Shown one piece after another: positions 28,227 to 36,708 of a stretch of 57,885 bases of DNA (position 1 is the first letter of the stretch; every line of letters starts with the position of its first letter). This stretch comes from Pseudomonadota bacterium. GTDB lineage: Bacteria; Pseudomonadota; Alphaproteobacteria; Caulobacterales; Aquidulcibacteraceae. A program made the translations under genes and the position numbers. A model generated the notes under the pieces. That model was not told the origin of the DNA. It made no database searches and saw only the letters and a list, made by a program, of their open reading frames with translations. Where the stretch lies: positions 1 to 57,885 of the forward strand of contig JAEYPY010000053.1 of assembly GCA_023410295.1 (NCBI GenBank), read 5' to 3'.

Positions 28227-28700
28227 ATGGGTGCTAAAGTTTCCTCAGGCGGAGGCGGCGGTCGCGGCGGATCCACGATGTCGGATCCGAACGTCATCCC
28301 GTTCATCGACATCCTGCTCGTGCTGCTGATCATTTTCATGGTCACGGCGCCGATCCCAACTGTCGACATTCGCGTTGACCTGCCGCCGCCGAACCCGGTT
28401 CCGATCCGACTTGAGGGTCTGAACCCGACGTTCGTCGGCATTCGCGAAACCTCGGCGGGCATGGTGATCTTCGTGGACGAAGAGACGGTGCAACTTTCGC
28501 AATTGGGGCAGAAGGCGCTTGATCACGCCATCCGCAACAATCCGGCTCTCAATGTCGAGGACATCTATGCCGAAGCGCGCATCTTCGTGCGCGCTGATCA
28601 AAGCACGGCCTACGGCAACGTGGTCAATGTCATGAGCCAACTTCAGCAAGAAGGGTTCGCGAAAGTGGGCATCTTCTCTGAACTTGCGAGCGAAGGATAA
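28227..28700 (+). CDS. exbD: ExbD family protein (second copy)
   Basis: The 157-residue product repeats the ExbD layout: a glycine-rich N-terminus, SDPNVIPFIDILLVLLIIFM with the conserved Asp, and a periplasmic domain (VEDIYAEARIFVRADQSTAY, VMSQLQQEGFAKVGIF). It is clearly related to the first copy but diverged in the periplasmic half. Two ExbD types next to one ExbB is a layout seen in other TonB systems, where heteromeric ExbD is possible. Confidence 0.95.
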   Translation: MGAKVSSGGGGGRGGSTMSDPNVIPFIDILLVLLIIFMVTAPIPTVDIRVDLPPPNPVPIRLEGLNPTFVGIRETSAGMVIFVDEETVQLSQLGQKALDHAIRNNPALNVEDIYAEARIFVRADQSTAYGNVVNVMSQLQQEGFAKVGIFSELASEG

Positions 28701-28708
28701 CGATCACC

Positions 28709-29302
28709 ATGATGCGCCTTCGTCTCCTATCGTTTGCGCTGGCGGGCCTTATCTGCGCGAGCTTGGTCTACATGGCCCTGACGCGCCGGTTCAGCGCGAT
28801 CAGCGATCTCTTCGAGGACACCGACGCTGTAAAGGTGGAAATCGAAGAGAAGGAAAAGCCGCCGCCACCACCGCCGCCGCCGCCGGATCGTCCGCCGCCG
28901 CCGCCGCCGCCTGAACAGCGCGTGCCGCCGCCGGATTTATCCGCGCCGCCGACCCCGACGCCGATCCCGGTCGCCGTCGATCCCCCGCCCGCGCCGCCGA
29001 CGCCGTCGGTGCTCACGGGCGTCACCTGGCTCGAACAGCCGAATGGACGCGACTACGCGCGTTACTATCCATCACGCGCGATGGACCGCGAGCAGGAAGG
29101 GCGTGTCACGCTCGACTGCCTAGTGTCTGCAGACGGCCGGATTTCGTGCTCGGTCACATCGGAGGATCCCCCGAACTGGGGCTTCGGTGAAGCTTCGCTG
29201 CGGATCGCGCGTCACTTCCGGGTCGCGCCGCAGACGGCCGATGGCCGCGCTACAACGGGCGGCCGCATTCGTCGGACGATCGTCTGGCGCTTGGGCAGCT
29301 GA
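28709..29302 (+). CDS. tonB: TonB-family energy transducer
   Basis: The 197-residue product has an N-terminal membrane helix (LSFALAGLICASLVYMAL), a long periplasmic proline-rich arm (PPPPPPPPPDRPPPPPPP and more), and a C-terminal TonB domain (YPSRAMDREQEGRVTLDCLV, GFGEASLRIARHFRV). It links ExbB/ExbD to outer-membrane receptors. The CCG-repeat DNA at about 28858-28915 encodes the proline run. A terminator follows. Confidence 0.93.
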   Translation: MMRLRLLSFALAGLICASLVYMALTRRFSAISDLFEDTDAVKVEIEEKEKPPPPPPPPPDRPPPPPPPEQRVPPPDLSAPPTPTPIPVAVDPPPAPPTPSVLTGVTWLEQPNGRDYARYYPSRAMDREQEGRVTLDCLVSADGRISCSVTSEDPPNWGFGEASLRIARHFRVAPQTADGRATTGGRIRRTIVWRLGS

Positions 29303-29308
29303 TTTAGA

Positions 29309-29344
29309 GCAGGCCGCGTGCTCCAGCGCGCGGCCTGTCTTTAT
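29309..29344 (+). terminator. Rho-independent terminator of the exbB-tonB operon
   Basis: A stem pairing CAGGCCGCG (29310-29318) with CGCGGCCTG (29329-29337) around a 10-nt loop is followed by TCTTTA. It begins 7 nt after the tonB stop. Confidence 0.75.
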
Positions 29345-29426
29345 GCCGGTTTGAACCGCATTTTGGCCCGGTTTACCCGGCACACGCTGCCGCGGGACGA
29401 CTGACGACCAGCTTAGGAGCAATTTG

Positions 29427-29792
29427 ATGAAGTTCCTTGTAGGCGCCGCCGTGGGCGCGCTCCTCCTCGCCACGCCCAGCTTCGCCCAGACGTCGCCGTC
29501 GTTGCCGGCGTCCGCGTGCGCCCAGCCGCCAGCCGCCCCGAGCTTGCCGGATGGCGCGAGCGCCAACCGTCAGCGCATGGAAGAAGGCAACGAGGCTTAT
29601 CAAACCTGGTATGCTGCTTCGACGGCGTACGTGCAGTGCCGGACGGCTGAAGTCGAAGCGTTGCGTACGCAACTCGATGCCCAGGTCGCGGCTCACAATG
29701 CTGCTGTTCAAGCCGCCAACACGACGACCGAGGCGTGGCGCGCTGAAGTCGAAGAGTTCAACGCGCGCGGCACGACCGAACGCCGTCGCTAG
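29427..29792 (+). CDS. Small exported coiled-coil protein, paralogue 1
   Basis: The 121-residue product has a Sec signal (KFLVGAAVGALLLATPSFAQ), then a proline-rich start with one Cys (ASACAQPPAAPSLPDGASAN), a helical body with a second Cys (STAYVQCRTAEVEALRTQLD), and a charged tail (NARGTTERRR). AGGAG is 7 nt before the ATG. It is similar along its length to the next gene, including CGxxP/LPDGA, an xxCR motif and AEVEEFNxR. The two cysteines could form a disulfide in the periplasm. The function is unknown. Confidence 0.8.
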   Translation: MKFLVGAAVGALLLATPSFAQTSPSLPASACAQPPAAPSLPDGASANRQRMEEGNEAYQTWYAASTAYVQCRTAEVEALRTQLDAQVAAHNAAVQAANTTTEAWRAEVEEFNARGTTERRR

Positions 29793-29867
29793 AAGTTGAT
29801 GCGCAAGAGCGATTGCAGGCGCACCGGCGAGTAGTAATGTCAGTTCTCCTTTAGTTGGGGGAAACTG

Positions 29868-30263
29868 ATGAAAATTGCCGTTGCCGCCGCCGCTGTCGCT
29901 CTTCTTTTAGGTTCTGCTGCTTGGGCGCAAACCGCGCCCGCGCCGGTGACTTCGCAGTGCGGCGCTGCCCCGGAGCTGCCGAACCTGCCGGATGGCGCGA
30001 ACGCCACGCGCGAGCAGATGACGCGCGCCAATGACCGCTTCAATGAGTGGAACGCCGCGGCGCGCGCCGTCATCGAGTGCCGCAACAACGAGGCTGCCGC
30101 CCTGCAAGCGCAGTGGCAAGCGCTCGTTAGCGAGCACAACGCGATGGTGGAATCGGTCAACGGCGCAAACAACACCTGGCGCACGGAAGCGGATGAATTC
30201 AACACGCGCAGCGCCAACCGCAATGAGCGCCAACTGCGCCAACCATCGGTCAACGGCGGCTAA
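29868..30263 (+). CDS. Small exported coiled-coil protein, paralogue 2
   Basis: The 131-residue product has a signal peptide (MKIAVAAAAVALLLGSAAWA) and the same layout as the gene 75 nt upstream: SQCGAAPELPNLPDGANATR, then AVIECRNNEAAALQAQWQAL, then EADEFNTRSANRNER. The two arose by tandem duplication. The intervening 75 nt and separate ribosome binding sites suggest independent translation. Its stop overlaps the convergent MFS gene by 4 nt. Confidence 0.8.
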   Translation: MKIAVAAAAVALLLGSAAWAQTAPAPVTSQCGAAPELPNLPDGANATREQMTRANDRFNEWNAAARAVIECRNNEAAALQAQWQALVSEHNAMVESVNGANNTWRTEADEFNTRSANRNERQLRQPSVNGG

Positions 30264-31546
30264 GCGAAATCCTCGCCGGTATGTTCGCCGGCGTAGCGCC
30301 AGAGCGGCGTGAAGATCGCAAGACCCAGTGCGGCGAGCGTTAGTCCCACAGCTGGGATCAGCGCCGCCGCGCGCGGGCCAAGTTCGCTCGCGGCGAAGCC
30401 CACGATGGCTGAGCCGAGCGGCGCGCCGCCCATGAAGCCCATCGAATAGACCGCGAGCACGCGGCCGAGGTAACGCTGCCCGGCCGCGCTTTGCACGATG
30501 GTGCGGCTCATTGAGATAGCGACGCCCGCCGCCAAGCCCCAGAACACGACAACGGCGATAAACCAGTAGAAGGGCTTTTCCGCCGCGAAGGTGAAGAGCG
30601 CCGCCGCGCCCGCTAGGTGCGAGAGGATCATCGCGCGCCCGGGATGGCGCAGTGGTTTGGCGCGGCTCAAGATGAGGGCCGAGACGAACGAAGCGCTCCA
30701 GAAGGCAGCCAGGAGCGCCGCCAGCCGGCCAGCCTGCATCTCGGCGTCGCCGCCATAGGCGTCGCGCACAATGAGCGGAAACAGCACCTGCAATGAGCCG
30801 ATGACGAACACGCCGACATAAGCGGCGGAGATCAGCATCGGCGACATGATCGGATTGCGGAAAGCGTAGTTGAGGCCAGCCTTGAGATCGCGCACGGCGC
30901 CGGCAACGCTATGTTCGTGGCCCGTCGGTTTAGGCGCGCGCAGCAGCAGCGCGATGAGGCCGCCCAGCGCCAACGCCACCGCTTGCAGCGCAAGATAGGC
31001 CGCGGGCTCGGCGCCGGCGTCGCGCGCAACAAGGATGCCGGCGATCTGTGCGCCGATCTGCACGGCAGTTGTGGTGGCGGCGGCGGTGGCGAGGGGCGTG
31101 TGGCGGCCGCGTTCGGCCTCGCGTTGCACGACGCCGTTGAGCGCCGCGTCACGCACCGGCATCAGAAACGCTGCGCAGCTGCCGACGAGCACGGCGTAGC
31201 CAACGAGAATTGTGTAGGTCAGCGCCTCGGCGGCGACGATGAAGTAAAGCCCGAACGTGGCGATCGCGAAGATGAAATGGAGCTGGCCCAAGGTTGGTCC
31301 CGCTTTCGCGCGCTCGGCGAGCAGGCCGCCGAAAAGGAGAAAGCAGAACATCGGCGCAGAGAGGGCCGATTGTGCGAGACCGACGCCCTGCGCGGTGGCT
31401 CCGAGGAAGAATGCGACCAACGCCGGAAACACCACGAACTGCATGCCGAAGGCGAAGAAGTAACAGCCGACCATCGCGTAATAGAGTGCGAGTTCCGGCG
31501 GCTGCCAACTGCGCTGAGGCGCGGGCGGATCCCCCACTTGGTCCAT
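30260..31546 (-). CDS. MFS transporter (exporter type)
   Basis: The 428-residue product has about 12 hydrophobic helices and reads as an MFS permease (YYAMVGCYFFAFGMQFVVFP, GGLLAERAKAGPTLGQ, YLGRVLAVYSMGFMGGAPLG). The pattern of loop motifs resembles the EntS-like or MFS_3 exporter group. The substrate is unknown. The ATG at 31546 was chosen because the upstream extension (54 residues) runs into the promoter region of the divergent gene and does not look like protein. Confidence 0.88.
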   Translation of the reverse strand: MDQVGDPPAPQRSWQPPELALYYAMVGCYFFAFGMQFVVFPALVAFFLGATAQGVGLAQSALSAPMFCFLLFGGLLAERAKAGPTLGQLHFIFAIATFGLYFIVAAEALTYTILVGYAVLVGSCAAFLMPVRDAALNGVVQREAERGRHTPLATAAATTTAVQIGAQIAGILVARDAGAEPAAYLALQAVALALGGLIALLLRAPKPTGHEHSVAGAVRDLKAGLNYAFRNPIMSPMLISAAYVGVFVIGSLQVLFPLIVRDAYGGDAEMQAGRLAALLAAFWSASFVSALILSRAKPLRHPGRAMILSHLAGAAALFTFAAEKPFYWFIAVVVFWGLAAGVAISMSRTIVQSAAGQRYLGRVLAVYSMGFMGGAPLGSAIVGFAASELGPRAAALIPAVGLTLAALGLAIFTPLWRYAGEHTGEDFA

Positions 31547-31618
31547 GGAGAGTTGCAATAGGGGCGCGTGGGCGCCCTCGTCCAGCGGCAAGAAAGGTTT
31601 TGTTGACCATAGCTTAAC

Positions 31619-32860
31619 ATGGGCCGTGCTGACCTCGCTGTTGGAATGCTCCGCCCGAATCACAATCCCGCAGAGCCGGCGCAGCCGCTCGAACTCAGCG
31701 CCGCGCACGAGCCGCGTGCGCGCACCGCGCTGGTGCAGCGGTTGTGCGACGTGGTCTCATGGCCGGAGAGCCGGATTCCAACGCATGAACGCCAGCTGGC
31801 GGCGGACATCCTTGTCGGCTTGTTGCGGACCAGCAACGCTGAGCTGAGACGTCGCTGCGCGCTTGGGCTCGTGCGCATCAATGACGCGCCGAAATCGTTG
31901 CTGAGGTATCTGGCGCGCGACGACATCAGCGTCGCTCAACCGTTGCTTGAGGGCGGCGCGGGGTTTGACGATTCAGATCTCGTGGCGACAGTGCGCGCAG
32001 GGATTGCGCCGCATTGGATGGCGATCGCGCGCAGGCGCGGCGTCAGTGAGGCGGTGACTGACGCGCTGCTCCAGACGGGCGATCCGGACGTCATCGAGGC
32101 GGTCCTACGCAACCAGACGACGCGCCTCTCCACCCAGGGCGTCGATCTCATCGTCGCGCGTTCGCGTCAGGCGCCGCGGCTGGCGCCGCTGCTCGTTCCG
32201 CGTCCGGAATTGCGGACGACGCAGGCGCTGGTGCTGTTCTGGTGGGCGACGTTCGAGGCGCGGCTGCAGATCTTGCGGCGCTTCGCGATCGACCGAGGCG
32301 TACTGCTGCAGGAGCTCGGCGACGTGTTCGCGCTGGCGGCGGCCGAGGGATGGTCCGATCCCGATACACGCAAGACGCTGCAGGTGATCGAACGGCGTCA
32401 GCGCAATCGCGCTGCGGCGGCGCAGAGTCCGTATGGCTCGCTCGAAGGGGCGTTGGCGGTGGCGGCCGAGCGGGGCCTCGACCGGCAATTGCTGAACGAG
32501 ATCGCGCACTTGTCAGGCGTGAAGCCGACCACGGCGTCGCAGATTTTTTCGGACGCCGGCGGTGAGGCGATCGGCGTCTTGTGCAAAGCGGTGGGGTTGA
32601 AGCGGCCGGCGCTCATCGCGCTCTGGCGCGCGCTGCGGCGCCCACATGGCGATCCGGACGCTCTGGATAACTCGCTCGGCCGCACGGTTTACGTGTTTGA
32701 CACGTTGGCGACGGCGAAGGCGCAGACGGTTTTGCGATACTGGAATTGGTCGTTCACCGCGGATGCGGCCGGCGTTGAACGCATTGCCTACGACGATCCT
32801 GGGCTCGAGCTTTCCTTGGCGCGCCGTAATGCGGCGTTGTTGTTCCACCGCAACGTCTAG
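31619..32860 (+). CDS. DUF2336 domain-containing protein (first of two)
   Basis: The 413-residue product is a helical-repeat protein of the DUF2336 type, starting with a region of alpha-helical repeats (QLAADILVGLLRTSNAELRRR, SLLRYLARDDISVAQPLLEG) and ending with LARRNAALLFHRN. Such proteins are common in alphaproteobacteria and poorly characterised. It starts at 31619 or, less likely, an ATG at 31646; neither has a good ribosome binding site. A second DUF2336 gene lies at 47619-48692. Confidence 0.82.
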   Translation: MGRADLAVGMLRPNHNPAEPAQPLELSAAHEPRARTALVQRLCDVVSWPESRIPTHERQLAADILVGLLRTSNAELRRRCALGLVRINDAPKSLLRYLARDDISVAQPLLEGGAGFDDSDLVATVRAGIAPHWMAIARRRGVSEAVTDALLQTGDPDVIEAVLRNQTTRLSTQGVDLIVARSRQAPRLAPLLVPRPELRTTQALVLFWWATFEARLQILRRFAIDRGVLLQELGDVFALAAAEGWSDPDTRKTLQVIERRQRNRAAAAQSPYGSLEGALAVAAERGLDRQLLNEIAHLSGVKPTTASQIFSDAGGEAIGVLCKAVGLKRPALIALWRALRRPHGDPDALDNSLGRTVYVFDTLATAKAQTVLRYWNWSFTADAAGVERIAYDDPGLELSLARRNAALLFHRNV

Positions 32861-32943
32861 CCAAGCGCCGCTTGGAGGTGGCGAATCCCACGCTGCAAAG
32901 CTAAGGCTTGATCCGCGCGCCGGCGGCGCGGGGAGGCGCAATT

Positions 32944-33423
32944 ATGCTTCACGCCGCAGCGATGCTGATCGGCATTTTCGTACTTGCTGTCGCGGTGCTC
33001 GGACGCGGGGCCACACCTGAAGCTTTGCTCGCGGCGGCGCTGATTGCCGCGGCGTGCACGCTGTTCGCCGTGCGCTTTGGCGGCGTGGGCAAGAACGTGT
33101 TCGCTGCGCCGCAGCTTGGCGTGCTGGGTCTCTCGCGGACCGGAGCGGTGTTGCGCGGTGCGCTGGCGACATTGCGCGCGGCGGTGGCGGCCGACGTGAC
33201 GCTGAAACCGGCCCTGGTGCGCGTGAAGACGCGGAGCGACGACGGCTTTGTGCGCGCAGCGCTGGCGACGCAGATGAGCGCCGCGCCTGGCGGCGCCGTA
33301 GTGGAGACCGACGACGATGGCTTTCTCGTTCACGTCATCAACGAAGACGGCGTCGATGCGAGCGGGATCGGCGCTCTGGAGGGCCGCGTGCGCGGCGCCT
33401 TGGGCGAGAGGAGCACAGCATGA
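32944..33423 (+). CDS. mrpE: MrpE-like subunit
   Basis: First gene of a ten-gene membrane-complex operon. The 159-residue product has two N-terminal helices and a C-terminal soluble part (TLKPALVRVKTRSDDGFVRA, VVETDDDGFLVHVINEDGVD), as in MrpE/MbhA. GGGAGG lies 8 nt before the ATG at 32944. The stop overlaps the next start as ATGA. In known complexes this subunit is structural rather than proton-conducting. Confidence 0.85.
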   Translation: MLHAAAMLIGIFVLAVAVLGRGATPEALLAAALIAAACTLFAVRFGGVGKNVFAAPQLGVLGLSRTGAVLRGALATLRAAVAADVTLKPALVRVKTRSDDGFVRAALATQMSAAPGGAVVETDDDGFLVHVINEDGVDASGIGALEGRVRGALGERSTA

Positions 33424-33707
33424 TCGCGCTCATCGCAGCCGCGGCGCTCTCACCGCTTACCGCTCTGGTTTTAGTGCGCCTTTATGCGGGGCCGACGATC
33501 TATGATCGCGCGCTGGCGGTGAACGCGTTGCTGACGAAGGCGGCGCTCTTATGTGCGGCGATCGCGGTTGGGCTTGGACGCAGCGAGGGTGTGGAAGCGG
33601 CGATTGTGCTGGTGCTGTGCTGTTTTGTGCTGAACGTCGCGGTGCTCAAATTCTTTCGCTCCCACACCTTCCAGGCGCCGCTGGCGCGCGAGGAGCGTGG
33701 CTCATGA
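33420..33707 (+). CDS. mrpF: MrpF-like subunit
   Basis: The 95-residue product has three membrane helices and the MrpF signature LVRLYAGPTIYDRALAVNAL. In canonical MrpF the last part reads DRxxAxD; here the second acidic position is Asn (AVN). It is coupled by ATGA overlaps to both neighbours. Confidence 0.85.
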   Translation: MIALIAAAALSPLTALVLVRLYAGPTIYDRALAVNALLTKAALLCAAIAVGLGRSEGVEAAIVLVLCCFVLNVAVLKFFRSHTFQAPLAREERGS

Positions 33708-34063
33708 GCACGGCGCTGGATCTGGTGTGCGCGGGGCTTGGTGGCGCGGTGCTCGCGGTGGCGTTGGCGATTATGGCCGGCGGTGTGCTCGGCATGTTGC
33801 GATTTCCTGATTTCTACACGCGGCTTCATGCGTTGCGCGCAGGCGAAACGGCGGGCGCGGTGCTGTTCTTGATTGGGCTCGCGATTGTCGCGGACGATGG
33901 CCGCACGGCGCTGCTGTTGCTGCTGCTTGCAGCGCTAATTGCAGCGCTGGGGCCGACGCTGGCGCAGCTGCAGGCGAACGCGGCGCACTCGGCGGGGCTT
34001 GCGCCGCTGGCGGGACGCTACGTTGCGCCGCGGCCTGGTGTGAAGCGGGGGACGCCGAGATGA
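33704..34063 (+). CDS. mrpG: MrpG-like subunit
   Basis: The 119-residue product has three helices and the well-kept MrpG signature GVLGMLRFPDFYTRLHALRAGETAG, which is close to the family consensus (shown here in outline). The C-terminus is basic (APRPGVKRGTPR region). It starts at an ATG overlapping the mrpF stop. Confidence 0.85.
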   Translation: MSTALDLVCAGLGGAVLAVALAIMAGGVLGMLRFPDFYTRLHALRAGETAGAVLFLIGLAIVADDGRTALLLLLLAALIAALGPTLAQLQANAAHSAGLAPLAGRYVAPRPGVKRGTPR

Positions 34064-34545
34064 GCGCCGCTGCGTTGACGCCGTGGCTCGTGCTGGTGCT
34101 GACCCTGCTGCTTGCGGGGGTCGCGATCGCCGTGCTCCGGGCGCGTTCGCTGTTCGTGATGTGTGTCGGGCTCGCTGCGGCTGCGGCGCTGGCGGCGGCG
34201 ACGATGCTTGCGGGTGGCGTGGGCGATGGCGCGTTGGCGCTGATTGTATTCGGCGTTGCGATTGCGCCGGTGTGGCTGCTGGCATCCGTGCTGCTCAGCG
34301 CGCGCGCGGCCAAGCCGGGCAAGCGCGTTCTCGCCATCACCGTCCTCGCCGCAGCAATCGGCGGGGCGCTGGCGACGGGATTTGTGGCGCCTGAGTTTGC
34401 GTTGACCGAGCGCGCTGCGCATGCCGGCGCATCGCCTGCGTTATGGCTGGCGCTGATCGTGTTCAGCGCCGCGATCGGCGCAGCGGGGCTGGTCGGATAC
34501 GGCGAACGCGGCGCGTTTCAGCCGCGGCGTGGTGCGGAGCCATGA
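34060..34545 (+). CDS. MbhD/MbhE-like (DUF4040-type) subunit
   Basis: The 161-residue product has about five helices. The first half resembles MbhD/DUF4040 (LAGVAIAVLRARSLFVMCVG, then GGVGDGALALIVFGVAIAP), and the second half resembles MbhE (ALWLALIVFSAAIGAAGLVG). In canonical DUF4040 proteins the middle motif reads roughly DVALTEA with a conserved Glu. Here it reads DGALALI and the Glu is missing. In bacterial Mrp these parts are normally fused to the C-terminus of MrpA. Confidence 0.65.
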   Translation: MSAAALTPWLVLVLTLLLAGVAIAVLRARSLFVMCVGLAAAAALAAATMLAGGVGDGALALIVFGVAIAPVWLLASVLLSARAAKPGKRVLAITVLAAAIGGALATGFVAPEFALTERAAHAGASPALWLALIVFSAAIGAAGLVGYGERGAFQPRRGAEP

Positions 34546-34928
34546 GAACGACCGGCCATATCGTCGCGCTCGCGGCGGCGCGCTTCTATGCGCCGCTGAT
34601 CGTGTTTGTCGCGCTCGCAGCGCTTGTCTTGCGCACGCCCGGAGCGGGCGTCGGCTTGTTGGCGGGACTTGTGTTTGCGGCGGCGCTCGCGGTGCATCTG
34701 CTCGTTTTCGGCGCTGGCGCGGCGCGCAGAGCGTTGCCGGCATTCGCGGCGCGGGCGTTGCTTTGTCTTGGCGTTGGGGCGGCGCTTTTGGGCGCGGGCG
34801 CGCCACGTTTGCCGGGCGCGGTGATGCTCCTGGAAGCAGGCTCGTTTGCAGCGACCGCGGCCGGTGCAGCGCTGGTGCTCGCGGCTTTGGCCGGACGCGC
34901 GCCGACCTTGCGCGATGAGGGCGAGTAA
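34542..34928 (+). CDS. MrpB-like subunit
   Basis: The 128-residue product has about four helices and the MrpB/MnhB layout: RFYAPLIVFVALAALVLRTPGAGVGLLAG-like opening (given here as the region around TPGAGVGLLAGLVFAAALAV), which parallels the PGGGFxxG motif, and RLPGAVMLLEAGSFAATAAG. The canonical double-Gly is partly changed. It overlaps both neighbours at their stop and start codons. Confidence 0.65.
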   Translation: MRTTGHIVALAAARFYAPLIVFVALAALVLRTPGAGVGLLAGLVFAAALAVHLLVFGAGAARRALPAFAARALLCLGVGAALLGAGAPRLPGAVMLLEAGSFAATAAGAALVLAALAGRAPTLRDEGE

Positions 34929-35251
34929 TGGCGCCTGAACACATCGCCGAAGCTTTGACGCTCGCGATCGCCGTCGCGCTGATGATGGCGGGTTCGGTCA
35001 CGGCGTGGGCCGCCAGCGCTGCCGCTAAGCGCGTTGCTGGCGTACTCATCGTCCTGATCGCCGCGATGGTGGCGCTTGCGGCGTTTGGCGCGCCGGCGGG
35101 CGCCTACATGACGGCGGTTGCGATCGCGTTCGGCTATTGCGCGCTCGGCGCCGCGCTCACGGTGCGGCTGCAGGAAGCCTACGCCAGCACCGAGGCGCGT
35201 GAGATCGACGCCGCCGACGATCGCGATGAGCCGCCGGAGCAGAGCGGGTGA
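34928..35251 (+). CDS. MrpC/NuoK-like subunit
   Basis: The 107-residue product has three helices and a C-terminal polar tail (ASTEAREIDAADDRDEPPEQ). The end of helix 3 (YMTAVAIAFGYCALGAALTV) parallels the MrpC/NuoK signature LVLTAIVIxxAxxA. No Glu occurs within the helices, whereas NuoK-type proteins carry conserved membrane glutamates. Identity rests on pattern and position between the MrpB-like and antiporter-like genes. Confidence 0.6.
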   Translation: MAPEHIAEALTLAIAVALMMAGSVTAWAASAAAKRVAGVLIVLIAAMVALAAFGAPAGAYMTAVAIAFGYCALGAALTVRLQEAYASTEAREIDAADDRDEPPEQSG

Positions 35252-36708
35252 TCGCGGCTTACGCTGAACTTGCGCGCGCGAATGCGCCGGTCTTGACGCT
35301 TGTCCTACTGTTCGGCGGCGCGGGTGCGGCGGTGCTTGTCCCGCACGCGCGGGTGAGCTGGGCGCTTGCGTTGCTCGCGGCGTTTGCTGCGCTCGGCGTG
35401 GCGTTGCTTGGAGCGGGCGCCATGTTCGGTGCGGAGCCGCCCGCGTTCGCCGAAGCGGGCGTCGCGCTGACGCTCGAAGGCGGCGCGGGGCTCATGTCTT
35501 CGCTGCTGGCGGCGCTCGCGGTGCTTATCGTGCTGGCGGCTGCGGCGCGGCTTGACGAACTGGAGCGCGCTACGCCTTACGCGCTGGCGCTGATCCTGTG
35601 TTGTGCAGGCGGTTGGACCGGGGCGCTTTTCGCGCGCGACTGGTTTGGCGCGCTGGGCGCAGCGCAGATCGGCGCGTTGAGCGCGGTGGCGTTGATCGGG
35701 CTTGGCGGGGCGCGCGACCGCGGCGCGCTGAACGGCGCGCTGCGGCTCTGGGCGATTGCCGGCGCCGGCGCGGGCGCGATGTTGCTGGGCGCGGGGCTTA
35801 TCACGCGCGCCACGGGCGGCGATGGCGTCGCTGAACTCGACGCCGCGCTGATCGACGCGCCGAACATGGCGACGCTTGGCTTTGTGCTGGTCGCCTTGCC
35901 GCTTCTGGCTGCCGCCGGCGCGGCGCCGCTGCACGGCTGGGCGGGCGCGACGCTGGGGCGGAGCCGGGACAGCGTTGCGCTCGCGGTGGGCGCGCTCAGC
36001 GTTATTGGCGCGATCAGCGTGCTGGCGCGGCTTTCCGTGCACGCCGAGCGCGCGCCAGCTGTGGCTGGCGGCGTTTCTGCCGTGTTCGTCGCGTTAGGCG
36101 CGGTGACGGTGGCGTATGGCGCGGTGCAATCAGTGGGCGCGACCAACGTGCGCCGGCTCGTGGCGTACGCCGGCGCGATGCAGGTGGGCTGTATCTTGAT
36201 TGCGTTGGCGCTCGGCTCGCCGGCGGGTTTTGCCGCGGCGTTGTTGCAGATCTTGGCCTGGGCGGCGGCGGCGCTGGCGCTATTGGTTGGTGCGGCGGCG
36301 GCGAAGGACGCGCAATTCGCTTCGTTCAATGGGCTGGTGCGCCGCGCGCCGTTCGCGAGCATTGCGGTGACGATGGGCGCGCTGAGTTTCATGGGCGCAC
36401 CGCTGACGCTGGGCTTCCTCGGCCGCTGGCGCTTGATCGAGGCGAGCGTCGGCGCCGGCTGGTGGTGGGCGACGGGGGCGACGATCGTGGCGTCGCTCGC
36501 GGCTGTGTTCTTCGGCGGGCGATTGATCGAGCGGATGTATTTCCGCCGCGCCACCGAGACCGCGGAGATCGATCGCGATGGCTGGCGCTGGACGCGCGCG
36601 GCTGTGGCCCTGGTGTCCATTGCGGCGATCGCGCTCGGGATTGCGCCGGAGTTTCTGTTGCAGGCGGTGGCGCGCGCGGCTGAGCTGGCTCTGGGGCATG
36701 GCTCATGA
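35248..36708 (+). CDS. MrpD/NuoN-like antiporter subunit 1, charge-depleted
   Basis: The 486-residue product has about 14 helices of the proton-conducting antiporter fold (NuoL/M/N, MrpA/D). Landmarks are FARDWFGALGAAQIGALS (TM5) and AAAGAAPLHGWAG (TM7). At the TM5 Glu position the residue is Gln140, and at the TM7 Lys position it is Ala222. The TM12 His-x3-Lys pattern is replaced (LQILAWAAAALALLVG). It starts at GTG overlapping the previous stop. Confidence 0.8.
   Translation: MIAAYAELARANAPVLTLVLLFGGAGAAVLVPHARVSWALALLAAFAALGVALLGAGAMFGAEPPAFAEAGVALTLEGGAGLMSSLLAALAVLIVLAAAARLDELERATPYALALILCCAGGWTGALFARDWFGALGAAQIGALSAVALIGLGGARDRGALNGALRLWAIAGAGAGAMLLGAGLITRATGGDGVAELDAALIDAPNMATLGFVLVALPLLAAAGAAPLHGWAGATLGRSRDSVALAVGALSVIGAISVLARLSVHAERAPAVAGGVSAVFVALGAVTVAYGAVQSVGATNVRRLVAYAGAMQVGCILIALALGSPAGFAAALLQILAWAAAALALLVGAAAAKDAQFASFNGLVRRAPFASIAVTMGALSFMGAPLTLGFLGRWRLIEASVGAGWWWATGATIVASLAAVFFGGRLIERMYFRRATETAEIDRDGWRWTRAAVALVSIAAIALGIAPEFLLQAVARAAELALGHGS

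Noticed and set aside
28858..28915. CRISPR-like or tandem repeat array
   Set aside because: The repeats are CCG codons of the TonB proline arm. There are no spacers.
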